Positions 56,097 through 63,206 of a stretch of DNA of 64,000 nt are shown here, piece after piece. Origin of the DNA: a virus; IMG/VR virus record IMGVR_UViG_3300042878_001826, positions 62,001 to 126,000 of that record. One strand, written 5' to 3'. The position numbers and the translations under genes are program-made. The notes beneath the pieces are model-generated. The model ran no database searches. It worked only from the letters and a program-made list of their open reading frames with translations, and had not been told where the DNA came from. How positions within the stretch are numbered: position 1 is the stretch's first letter; every line of letters starts with the position of its first letter.

Positions 56097-56315
56097 ATGG
56101 GAAGTGGAGTTAGTAAGATGTATGATGACTATGATGATTATGAATACATCTGTAAAATGTTAAATGAGAAAACGGTTGGCTTAAGAGAGTTCTTGGATCA
56201 CGAAGAAGAGATTTTGGTCAAGCACGGATTCAAAGACAAATATGACTATTTTCAATATCTGAACCTTCAAGAAGAAAGAGATAAAAAGATAGTGAAAATA
56301 TTGGGCGAATCTTAA
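56097..56315 (+). CDS. Small hypothetical protein, tag-like end (ERDKKIVKILGES)
   Basis: 72 aa, acidic helical ('YDDYDDYEYICKMLNEKTVG'). Ends in a variant of the C-terminal tag. Two bases after the NADAR gene, so co-transcribed. No family recognised. Confidence 0.65.
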   Translation: MGSGVSKMYDDYDDYEYICKMLNEKTVGLREFLDHEEEILVKHGFKDKYDYFQYLNLQEERDKKIVKILGES

Positions 56316-56323
56316 AGATTCCT

Positions 56324-56331
56324 TATCTTTG
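56324..56331 (+). promoter_or_regulatory. Bacteroidota-type -7 box TATCTTTG
   Basis: Plus-strand TATCTTTG, 17 bases before the ATG at 56349. Confidence 0.6.
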
Positions 56332-56348
56332 TTAAAACAAACAGAGAT

Positions 56349-56504
56349 ATGATAGACAACATTGCATACGATATGATAGAGAATCTTGAAGCTTCTAAAA
56401 TGGTAGACTTTTTAAGAATGATGAATGATTATAAAGCTACTCTTCTAATGCAAGAGATAAACAAATCTGAATCAGAAGACTTCTCTGACGATTTACCTTT
56501 TTAA
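56349..56504 (+). CDS. Micropotein ending in an SSB-tip-like sequence
   Basis: 51 aa: helical body ('YDMIENLEASKMVDFLRMMN') then acidic tail 'SESEDFSDDLPF'. The final DDLPF matches the conserved C-terminal tip of bacterial SSB (DDDIPF in E. coli), which recruits RecQ, RecO, PriA and other partners. Has its own promoter. Overlaps the convergent tagged gene by 4 bases. A decoy that competes for SSB partners is plausible. Confidence 0.6.
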   Translation: MIDNIAYDMIENLEASKMVDFLRMMNDYKATLLMQEINKSESEDFSDDLPF

Positions 56505-57658
56505 TTCGGTAAATCGTATTTTAGATTTATAGAGGTATCAACTCCATAATTCTTCAAAGCTATATGACCATCACCACAATTATTACAGATTACTTTAATA
56601 CCCAAATCTCTTTCGAAGCATTTACCTTTGCAGGTTCCACATTCATCATAGCTTCCATCGGTGTAGTGTAACCAATTACAATCCTTCGACGGAAGGTTTG
56701 AAAGAGTATTCTGTTGCTTGTTCAAAAAGCAAAGTGTGTCTACGAATGGTGCTTTGTCTACGTCTCCGTTTAGCTTTACGGTTATTTCTCCATATACATC
56801 TTTACCACCATATACAAACTCAACATTGCTTTTGGTATGACTATTCATATATTTCTTGTATAGGAATCTGTTTTCGTTTGCAAACTTTTTGAATTTTATC
56901 ACATCAGAGTCGTTGTTTGAATATACTCTATCCATGAAAAAATTAGACTCACACGGAGAATTCTTTAGTTTCCAAACCAATGCCCTTCCAGATATCTGGT
57001 CGGTTTCTTTGTCTACTAGTATCAAAAGTTGAACTTTTGTTTCGTTTTGAGTGTATAATTTAAAAGTTTTCTTTCCTTTTTCTGCCATACAAGAACTACC
57101 TAAACTTCCTTTATCACTTAAATATTTTTCGTTATTGTAGTATTTGGCTATTTCTTCTCCTTTTACAAGTCTGAACTCCATGTTGCTGCTTGATTCTGAT
57201 GCTTTGTATGCGTTTACGAAAGCTTCTAATTCACTATCACTTACACTAAACTTTCCTTTCTTACGAAATGTTGTTACGCCAGATGATGTATTTAAAACGT
57301 TTATGATATATTTAACAAGTTTTCCAATCTTCATTTCGGATCTACCCATAGAATATGGCAGTCCTGCATCATATTCAGAATCCCACTCTTCAGGTACTTT
57401 GTTGTTCATCGTAAAGCTGACCATATCTGCTTTGTCTGTAGTGTCGAAGAAGTTCTGAGCTATTTCATCATCTTCTATATACTGTTCGTCTTCTATATAC
57501 TTTCTTATGAATCTAGCAATCTCTGCAGTTTTTCCGTTGTCCAATGACAATTCGAAAAGCTTTCTCAAAAAATCGGATGATGCATGAAGTTGTCCTTCTA
57601 ACATAAGTTTTATTTCTTCGTTAAGCTTTTCTAATATAAACTGGTTATACTTTCTCAT
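56501..57658 (-). CDS. Large N-terminally tagged protein, paralogue of the 25221 gene
   Basis: 385 aa. Start at 57658 (MRKYNQFILEK) gives the tag and fits the divergent promoter; a longer frame would begin with poor residues. 'IAKYYNNEKYLSDKGSLGSS' and 'CMAEKGKKTFKLYTQNETKV', then 'GRALVWKLKNSPCESNFFMD' align with the 594-aa protein. The C-terminus has a Cys cluster 'CGTCKGKCFERDLGIKVICN', a zinc-ribbon-like motif absent from the paralogue. No catalytic family recognised. Confidence 0.65.
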   Translation of the reverse strand: MRKYNQFILEKLNEEIKLMLEGQLHASSDFLRKLFELSLDNGKTAEIARFIRKYIEDEQYIEDDEIAQNFFDTTDKADMVSFTMNNKVPEEWDSEYDAGLPYSMGRSEMKIGKLVKYIINVLNTSSGVTTFRKKGKFSVSDSELEAFVNAYKASESSSNMEFRLVKGEEIAKYYNNEKYLSDKGSLGSSCMAEKGKKTFKLYTQNETKVQLLILVDKETDQISGRALVWKLKNSPCESNFFMDRVYSNNDSDVIKFKKFANENRFLYKKYMNSHTKSNVEFVYGGKDVYGEITVKLNGDVDKAPFVDTLCFLNKQQNTLSNLPSKDCNWLHYTDGSYDECGTCKGKCFERDLGIKVICNNCGDGHIALKNYGVDTSINLKYDLPN

Positions 57659-57675
57659 AATGATAAAAATTTTAG

Positions 57676-57683
57676 TATTTTTG
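57676..57683 (+). promoter_or_regulatory. Bacteroidota-type -7 box TATTTTTG
   Basis: Plus-strand TATTTTTG, 25 bases before the ATG at 57709. Confidence 0.55.
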
Positions 57684-57708
57684 TATATATTAAATAATAA
57701 AAACACTT

Positions 57709-58257
57709 ATGAGAAATAGAGCTCAGCAAACGAATGGTGATAAAGATTGGACTCCATATTTAAGAGACTTCAAGCTAAGTATTATTACTGGCGAACGAGA
57801 AATAAAAATCAGCCAAGAATGTTTAACGATATTCGACGAGCAGTTAGCATTCATCAGAGACGAATTCCCTAATGATATCATAACAGGGTCGCTGGGTCTT
57901 AACATATTTGGCTTTCTGGAACGAGAGATATCAGATATCGACATCTTGATAAAGGATAGAGAAAGATATAGTCAATATAATAGTGGTGAATACTATCGAC
58001 GAACAAAAAACAACGAGCTGGACATGGAACGCAGACTTGGTTATTTGGAAATAAAGCATAGAAAGCGTGGAATCTGGGGCAAGCTTTTCCCTAAGAAATA
58101 TAAAGTAGACTTCTTCGAAGACAAAGGCACGAGATATTCCGAAGTAAAATACAAAGGACATGTCTACAAAGTGCAGCATCCTATAGATATAATAGAAACA
58201 AAAATAACACTCGAAGGTAGCAAGCATTATCGTGATCTTTATTGTATATTCGGATAA
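57709..58257 (+). CDS. Nucleotidyltransferase-fold protein (MNT/Cca-like)
   Basis: 182 aa. 'NDIITGSLGLNIFGFLEREI' with Gly60-Ser61 and 'SDIDILIKDRERY' with Asp76/Asp78 match the G-S...D-x-D core of pol-beta-type NTases. 'VHPIDIIETK'-like ending ('VQHPIDIIETKITLEGSKHY') fits the family's third Asp region. It could add a nucleotide to RNA ends or a protein. Contains LRDFKLSII near the N-terminus, a tag-like string not at the end. Confidence 0.7.
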   Translation: MRNRAQQTNGDKDWTPYLRDFKLSIITGEREIKISQECLTIFDEQLAFIRDEFPNDIITGSLGLNIFGFLEREISDIDILIKDRERYSQYNSGEYYRRTKNNELDMERRLGYLEIKHRKRGIWGKLFPKKYKVDFFEDKGTRYSEVKYKGHVYKVQHPIDIIETKITLEGSKHYRDLYCIFG

Positions 58258-58263
58258 TTTACT

Positions 58264-58271
58264 TATCTTTG
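58264..58271 (+). promoter_or_regulatory. Bacteroidota-type -7 box TATCTTTG
   Basis: Plus-strand TATCTTTG, four bases (TCAT) before the ATG at 58276; predicted leaderless start. Confidence 0.7.
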
Positions 58272-58275
58272 TCAT

Positions 58276-58911
58276 ATGAAATACGCAAGCTTTAGATATA
58301 TTTTTCCTCCACGTCCAAAAAATCCAATCCCAAATACAGAGTTGGGTTTTTGGGACAATGGATCTTTGATAGCACAGCCAAAATTAAATGGTTCTAACTG
58401 TCTTATCTTCACCAATGGTGAGAAGCATATTTCTATGAACAGACACAATGGTCGTCTTACAAACTTTCAGTTGAAAGATGATGAAATCAAATCACTTTAT
58501 AAAGGAACAGGTGGATGGACAATCTTGAATGGTGAATATCTTAATAAGAATAAACAGGATGAAAACAGAAAAGCTTTCAACCATAAGTTTGTCATATTCG
58601 ACATTCTTGTAAATGATGGTGATTATCTTGTGGGAAAAACTTTTGAAGAAAGAATCACGTTATTGGATAATATGTTCGGACAGAACGAATGTGAGAAAGA
58701 CTACCTTTATGGTATTTCTGAAAACGTTTACCGTGTTAAGTCATACCAAAATCAGTTCAATATGCTTTATGATACTCTGACACCAATCGATTTGATTGAA
58801 GGTCTTGTTTTAAAAAGAAAGACTGCAAGATTGGAAATGGGTACTTCTGAGTTGAACAACGTGAAGAGTCAAATCAAATGTAGAAAGGAAACAAAAAACT
58901 ATAAATACTAA
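58276..58911 (+). CDS. Minimal ATP-dependent DNA/RNA ligase (nucleotidyltransferase domain)
   Basis: 211 aa. Motif I 'AQPKLNGSNCLIF' (Lys36-x-x-Gly), III 'WTILNGEYLNKN', IIIa 'HKFVIFDILVNDG', IV 'LIEGLVLKRKTA', V 'VKSQIKCRKETKN'. Only the nucleotidyltransferase core is present, without an OB domain. Close in layout to small RNA ligase families; DNA versus RNA specificity cannot be told. Strong companion to the ligase at 51809. Confidence 0.8.
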   Translation: MKYASFRYIFPPRPKNPIPNTELGFWDNGSLIAQPKLNGSNCLIFTNGEKHISMNRHNGRLTNFQLKDDEIKSLYKGTGGWTILNGEYLNKNKQDENRKAFNHKFVIFDILVNDGDYLVGKTFEERITLLDNMFGQNECEKDYLYGISENVYRVKSYQNQFNMLYDTLTPIDLIEGLVLKRKTARLEMGTSELNNVKSQIKCRKETKNYKY

Positions 58912-59121
58912 ATGGAAAATATATTAGATACTCTAATAAAACACTTAGAGTCGATTAAAAATAGTGCACCTATCAATCACGGAGATTTGAGTGATTTAGG
59001 AAATGAGATTGGTATTATTATAGGACAGTATACCAATGATGAAATGGGTTATGAGAAAGACGACTTTGTAAGTGGTGTGCGTCATGGCATTTCTATTTCT
59101 GACGGAACTCACGGATTTTAG
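58912..59121 (+). CDS. Small hypothetical protein
   Basis: 69 aa, acidic helical ('ILDTLIKHLESIKNSAPINH', 'DDFVSGVRHGISISDGTHGF'). Immediately follows the ligase stop, so co-transcribed. No family recognised. Confidence 0.6.
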   Translation: MENILDTLIKHLESIKNSAPINHGDLSDLGNEIGIIIGQYTNDEMGYEKDDFVSGVRHGISISDGTHGF

Positions 59122-59131
59122 AATACGGCTT

Positions 59132-59142
59132 TTTAATATATA
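59132..59142 (+). promoter_or_regulatory. Phage motif TTTAATATATA
   Basis: Plus-strand TTTAATATATA, 20 bases before the ATG at 59163; the only listed copy with a long leader. Confidence 0.6.
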
Positions 59143-59162
59143 AGAAAATACAAATATTTTAA

Positions 59163-59735
59163 ATGGATAAGTTTTCTAAATTAAGACCAAAAACCGAGAC
59201 TGAAAAAAAAGATAAAGAACTATTCTCTAAAGGACCTTTAAAGGTAATAGAGTTTGAGGATTGGAGTATCATAAAGACTAAAGACTGTATACTTTGCATT
59301 CCTATTCTTATAGAAACAAACCAAGTCGTTCTTAGACAAGAATACATACCTACATTCAAATACGTTACTGGACAAGAGTATCATGCAACTATAGTTGCTG
59401 GTGGTATAGAACCAGGTGAAGATCCTAAGACTGCACTTTTAAGAGAGTTAGAAGAAGAAGCTGGAATAGTTTTAAGAGAAGACTATGATGATTTTGAAGA
59501 ACTTAAACCATTCTTTTTAACAAAGGGTTCTGCAAACAAAGCGTATCCTTTCATACTTCCATTGAATGAGAAAGACTATCAAGAAGTAATGGCAAAAGGA
59601 GATGGATCAAAGGCAGAGAGTATGAGTAAAGCAGTTAAGATAGATTTGAAATATCTTGACTCTGTAAACTTTTCAGACCTTGCAAGTGCTTACATGGTTT
59701 TGAAAGCAAAAGAATATCTAAACTTATCAAAATAG
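59163..59735 (+). CDS. Nudix hydrolase (ADP-ribose pyrophosphatase-like)
   Basis: 190 aa. The full Nudix box 'GGIEPGEDPKTALLRELEEE' continuing 'AG' (G-x5-E-x7-R-E-x2-E-E-x-G) lies in residues about 80-101. 'QVVLRQEYIPTFKYVTGQEY' before it is the N-terminal sheet seen in ADP-ribose pyrophosphatases. Hydrolyses ADP-ribose or a related dinucleotide, yielding AMP. Possible pathway link to the NADAR protein at 55625. Confidence 0.88.
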   Translation: MDKFSKLRPKTETEKKDKELFSKGPLKVIEFEDWSIIKTKDCILCIPILIETNQVVLRQEYIPTFKYVTGQEYHATIVAGGIEPGEDPKTALLRELEEEAGIVLREDYDDFEELKPFFLTKGSANKAYPFILPLNEKDYQEVMAKGDGSKAESMSKAVKIDLKYLDSVNFSDLASAYMVLKAKEYLNLSK

Positions 59736-59761
59736 TTTAATATAAAAAGAAAAACTTTTTT

Positions 59762-59980
59762 ATGGAAAAAATACCATTGAGAAACTTCGGAGTATTTTCC
59801 GAATCAGAATACAAAGGAAAGACATTACAAGAAGCAACAAAATATGCCGAAGATGGTGGATTTGTTGTTAGGATTGTAGAAGAAGAAGGAGATGTTAAAA
59901 TGCTTGATATGTCTGTTCGTGCAGATAGATTAAATTTTAGAGTAAGAGGCGGATTCATCACTGCAGTCTTTGGAGGATAA
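59762..59980 (+). CDS. I78-type peptidase-inhibitor-like protein
   Basis: 72 aa. 'GGFVVRIVEEEGDVKMLDMS' and 'VRADRLNFRVRGGFITAVFG' match the I78/potato-inhibitor-I layout (R-V-I-x-P-G-x-x-V-T-x-D-x-R-x-D-R-L-N-V-x-x-D-x-x-x-I-T). The P1-loop residue is uncertain here because the usual PG is replaced by E-E-G. It may inhibit a host serine protease. Ends at a bidirectional terminator. Confidence 0.55.
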   Translation: MEKIPLRNFGVFSESEYKGKTLQEATKYAEDGGFVVRIVEEEGDVKMLDMSVRADRLNFRVRGGFITAVFGG

Positions 59981-59987
59981 AAACTAT

Positions 59988-60011
59988 AAAGCCACTCAAA
60001 TGAGTGGCTTT
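59988..60011. terminator. Bidirectional terminator
   Basis: AAAGCCACTCA-AA-TGAGTGGCTTT with T-runs on both sides, between convergent genes at 59980 and 60014. Nearly the same hairpin as at 63177. Confidence 0.85.
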
Positions 60012-60013
60012 TT

Positions 60014-61420
60014 TTATTTGTTTAAAAATCTTAGTAAATCTGATTTGATATCTTTGTTCCATTCTTTATCATCTACATCTCCGTAGTCCGAGAAGTGTGG
60101 TTTAAGTTCATATCCAGTTTTTTCAGTTTTGTAGCAGTATTCGCTGAAGATAGTCTCCAGACTTTCTTGTTCTAAGTCGTCTACCTCAAAATCCTCGATC
60201 CAGTCATCGCTGAAACGTATAAGATAGAAAGTCTCTTCTTCTTTGTATGTTCTCCAGTTTCCGTTTTCGTCTTTATTGAATTTGGACTTCTTCTCCACTT
60301 CTCTTGTTCCTTTTATATATGTGAAGTTGTCGTCGAGTATTTCGTCGAACTCGTCTTTTATCTGTTGTAGGTTTGCCTCTGCATGTGCGTTGGATGCCCA
60401 ATCTCCGTAGGATTGCTTGATATCCGAAAGTATTTCGGAATCGTTAGAAATCTGCTTCAGAGTATTGTAGAATCTTTCTTTAAGAAGATATTCTGTTATA
60501 TCTTTGGTTTTTCTTTCTTCTTTAGTTGACTCTGGTTCTCCTTCTTTGTCTTCTATCATTACTTTTATGGCATCATACACCATGTCGTCGCATTCGTCGC
60601 CTATATAACTAACAAATTCTTCCAATCCACCAGCGTCCTTTATCAAAGCCTTCACGAAGAGAGACTTGTTCTCTTTGTCTAGATAGTATTCAAATAGAGA
60701 GTTAAAATCTGGCTGGTAGTCATTACCACAATAGCTGTCATATATACCCGATCCGTCTATCAGCAGATCCTTATAGTTCGAATCTCTGGAAAGAAGTAGG
60801 TCTGATAAATCTTCGAGGTTGTATTCTACGTATATACTGTCATCTTTTTCTTCGTATCTACTCCAGTCGTAGTATTTTGCAAGCTGTGTCTGTGTTATCT
60901 TTACTGCTTGTTTCTTTTTGACTAAAAATTCTACGTAGCCATCAGCCTCTGTTATGGTAGGTTCTTTACCTTCGACATTGTTCCAAGTCTCTGTAAAGAA
61001 TAAGCCTTCTTTTGCTATTATTCCTTCTATATCACCTATCTCTCCATCATTATCTAATATAGAAATATCACCATCAGCTTCTTCTGCTATTATACTATAA
61101 GCAAACTTTAGATTGTCAGAAACGTCATTGCTTGATACTTTTTCACTTGTGATGAGTATGCTTATTGCCGGTGTATTGTTTCCAGACTCCATCTTCTTTG
61201 TGAATCTTTCCACATAATGTGTTCTACTTTCTTTGTAGTTCCACATTCTTTCCTCTCCAACAAATCCATATCTGACTTCAATCTGATATCCTTCATCTAT
61301 AGATTCTTGGAAGTAGTCTCTTATATCGTCTTCGTCCAACATCCAAGGATTGAATTCCTCTTCCGTCTCTTTTGATTCTTTTATGTAAGAAATAAAATCA
61401 TTCCATCTTTTTATCTTCAT
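60014..61420 (-). CDS. Large N-terminally tagged acidic protein
   Basis: 468 aa. Tag 'MKIKRWNDFISYIKESKE', then a strongly acidic alpha/beta protein ('EEEFNPWMLDEDDIRDYFQE', 'VEKKSKFNKDENGNWRTYKE'). Repeated Y/W-D/E pairs. Transcribed divergently from the next tagged gene, each with a TTTAATATATA motif. No family recognised; a packaged protein is inferred. Confidence 0.65.
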   Translation of the reverse strand: MKIKRWNDFISYIKESKETEEEFNPWMLDEDDIRDYFQESIDEGYQIEVRYGFVGEERMWNYKESRTHYVERFTKKMESGNNTPAISILITSEKVSSNDVSDNLKFAYSIIAEEADGDISILDNDGEIGDIEGIIAKEGLFFTETWNNVEGKEPTITEADGYVEFLVKKKQAVKITQTQLAKYYDWSRYEEKDDSIYVEYNLEDLSDLLLSRDSNYKDLLIDGSGIYDSYCGNDYQPDFNSLFEYYLDKENKSLFVKALIKDAGGLEEFVSYIGDECDDMVYDAIKVMIEDKEGEPESTKEERKTKDITEYLLKERFYNTLKQISNDSEILSDIKQSYGDWASNAHAEANLQQIKDEFDEILDDNFTYIKGTREVEKKSKFNKDENGNWRTYKEEETFYLIRFSDDWIEDFEVDDLEQESLETIFSEYCYKTEKTGYELKPHFSDYGDVDDKEWNKDIKSDLLRFLNK

Positions 61421-61424
61421 TCAT

Positions 61425-61435
61425 TATATATTAAA
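61425..61435 (-). promoter_or_regulatory. Phage motif TTTAATATATA
   Basis: Minus-strand TTTAATATATA, four bases before the ATG at 61420. Confidence 0.65.
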
Positions 61436-61450
61436 AATCGACATCTATTT

Positions 61451-61461
61451 TTTAATATATA
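61451..61461 (+). promoter_or_regulatory. Phage motif TTTAATATATA
   Basis: Plus-strand TTTAATATATA, four bases before the ATG at 61466; divergent with the one at 61425. Confidence 0.7.
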
Positions 61462-61465
61462 TGCT

Positions 61466-63175
61466 ATGAGATATCTAAAACTATACGAAGCGTTTTCATC
61501 TAATACGCTTTCAAAGCTTTATAAGCATCTAAAGAAAAAGAATGCTAGTAATAAAAGTCTTAATCAATTCAAAGAAGACATGGAAGTAATCGCAAAGTCT
61601 TTTGATATTCCTATGGACAAAATATCAGACGAAGATGTTTCTTATATTTCTAGAAGAAAGGCTCTTCCGCTTAGATCGGAAGCAAAGAATGATTCTGGAA
61701 TATGGGCCATAAAATTTTGGTTTGATAAAGACGGAGAATATATCGGTACTTCAGGAACAGGAAACGCAAAGTTTGCTACTTCAAATGTGCCAAGTACTAG
61801 TAGTTATCACAGTAAACCATATTCAAAAGCACAATGGGATAAGATTAAAAAATCAATGACTTTTGGCTTTCCAAAAACTGGGTATTTAATACCTGTACTC
61901 CATGATGAATATGATCAGTTAAAAGATGGTGATGAGGTTATAGTATGTCTTTGTGATGAGGAAGAATATGATGACTATCCAGATTCTAGAGTAGATAGGT
62001 TAGTATGTGGAAAGATATTTGTGGATGGAAACGTATATGTCATACATGACAACGATATCGCGGAAGGATCGGAACCAAGTAATACTCCATCAGAAGAATA
62101 TCCGGACATAGAATGGGGTGAGTATTCCTGGAGTATTGTGAGTATCAATGGAGGTGTAGGTTCCGATCATTTCAACCTTCATAAAGTCATAAAGTCCGAT
62201 ACTCCAATATCTTACTATAGTGAAAAAGTTGATAATGAAGAAGGTAATAATCCTTTTGAATTCAACCTTTCTTTAGAAGAGATAGAAGATAATAAGTTGA
62301 TTCTTTCTGACTGGTCAGGAAACATTGATGAAAAGAATAAAATAGAAAAAGAGGCAGACTTTGCAGTTATTTTATACGTCGATGGTATTCTAAGTAGAGG
62401 ATTGAAAAGTAAATCCGCTACTTCCGAAGAAAGAAAAGAAACTAGAAAAGGAGCAATCGCTTTGATGTCCGACGAAGACTTCAAGCAAGCAAACATAGAG
62501 AAATATCTCAACCAGTTAGTTGAGAAGATTGGAATCACTCCAGAATCAGTGGAGCTTAAGAATCTACAGAAGGTCGCAGCGACTATAATGTCTACTGGAA
62601 TATCAGACTCATATGCACTTTTTTCAATTATGAGTCGAGATTATAGGGCTATAGATAATTTGGCATATCAACTAAAGAGATTGATATCAAGTGTTTCTCT
62701 ACAAAATCCAGAAATGATTAAATTTGTCTACAACGAATTTGCAGGTGATTATAGAAGAACTAAAAAAAATGCGAGTAATGCATATAAATCAAAAAAAGCT
62801 TCAATGGATATGTTAAAAGAAAGAGAATATCTAAAACCTTTATATGATTCTATACTCAGAATAAGTAATAAAATATCCAAAGGAATAGTATCTAAAGAGA
62901 TTACTAGAGGAGAAGATTTAAAAAAGATATTATTCAAACTTGAAAGTATTGAATCAATGATGAGAGATGATGATTTTGAGCTTTCTCGACAGTTCAGAGA
63001 CTTCTCGGAAAATGTAAGATATGGAGTGAGTGATTCCGACATGGTTATAAGAAGACTAGAAAATATGGATGGAGACTATTCTACTTTAACAAACGACAAT
63101 AAGACGACTCTTTTAGAAATGGATCTGAAAAAACTTAAAGAAATAGAATCTTATGTAGATGATATAATGAAATAA
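61466..63175 (+). CDS. Large N-terminally tagged protein
   Basis: 569 aa. Tag 'MRYLKLYEAFSS': L-Y-E then Ala is a textbook prohead-protease site (L-x-E). Middle has beta-rich domain 'IWAIKFWFDKDGEYIGTSGT' and 'KTGYLIPVLHDEYDQLKDGD', and the C-terminal 300 residues are helical ('LSRQFRDFSENVRYGVSDSD', 'LLEMDLKKLKEIESYVDDIM'). No enzyme family recognised. Ends at a bidirectional terminator. Confidence 0.65.
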   Translation: MRYLKLYEAFSSNTLSKLYKHLKKKNASNKSLNQFKEDMEVIAKSFDIPMDKISDEDVSYISRRKALPLRSEAKNDSGIWAIKFWFDKDGEYIGTSGTGNAKFATSNVPSTSSYHSKPYSKAQWDKIKKSMTFGFPKTGYLIPVLHDEYDQLKDGDEVIVCLCDEEEYDDYPDSRVDRLVCGKIFVDGNVYVIHDNDIAEGSEPSNTPSEEYPDIEWGEYSWSIVSINGGVGSDHFNLHKVIKSDTPISYYSEKVDNEEGNNPFEFNLSLEEIEDNKLILSDWSGNIDEKNKIEKEADFAVILYVDGILSRGLKSKSATSEERKETRKGAIALMSDEDFKQANIEKYLNQLVEKIGITPESVELKNLQKVAATIMSTGISDSYALFSIMSRDYRAIDNLAYQLKRLISSVSLQNPEMIKFVYNEFAGDYRRTKKNASNAYKSKKASMDMLKEREYLKPLYDSILRISNKISKGIVSKEITRGEDLKKILFKLESIESMMRDDDFELSRQFRDFSENVRYGVSDSDMVIRRLENMDGDYSTLTNDNKTTLLEMDLKKLKEIESYVDDIMK

Positions 63176-63176
63176 A

Positions 63177-63202
63177 AAAAGCCACTCAAACGAGTGGCTT
63201 TT
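63177..63202. terminator. Bidirectional terminator
   Basis: AAAAGCCACTC-AAAC-GAGTGGCTTTT, between convergent genes ending at 63175 and 63207. Confidence 0.85.
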
Positions 63203-63206
63203 CTTT

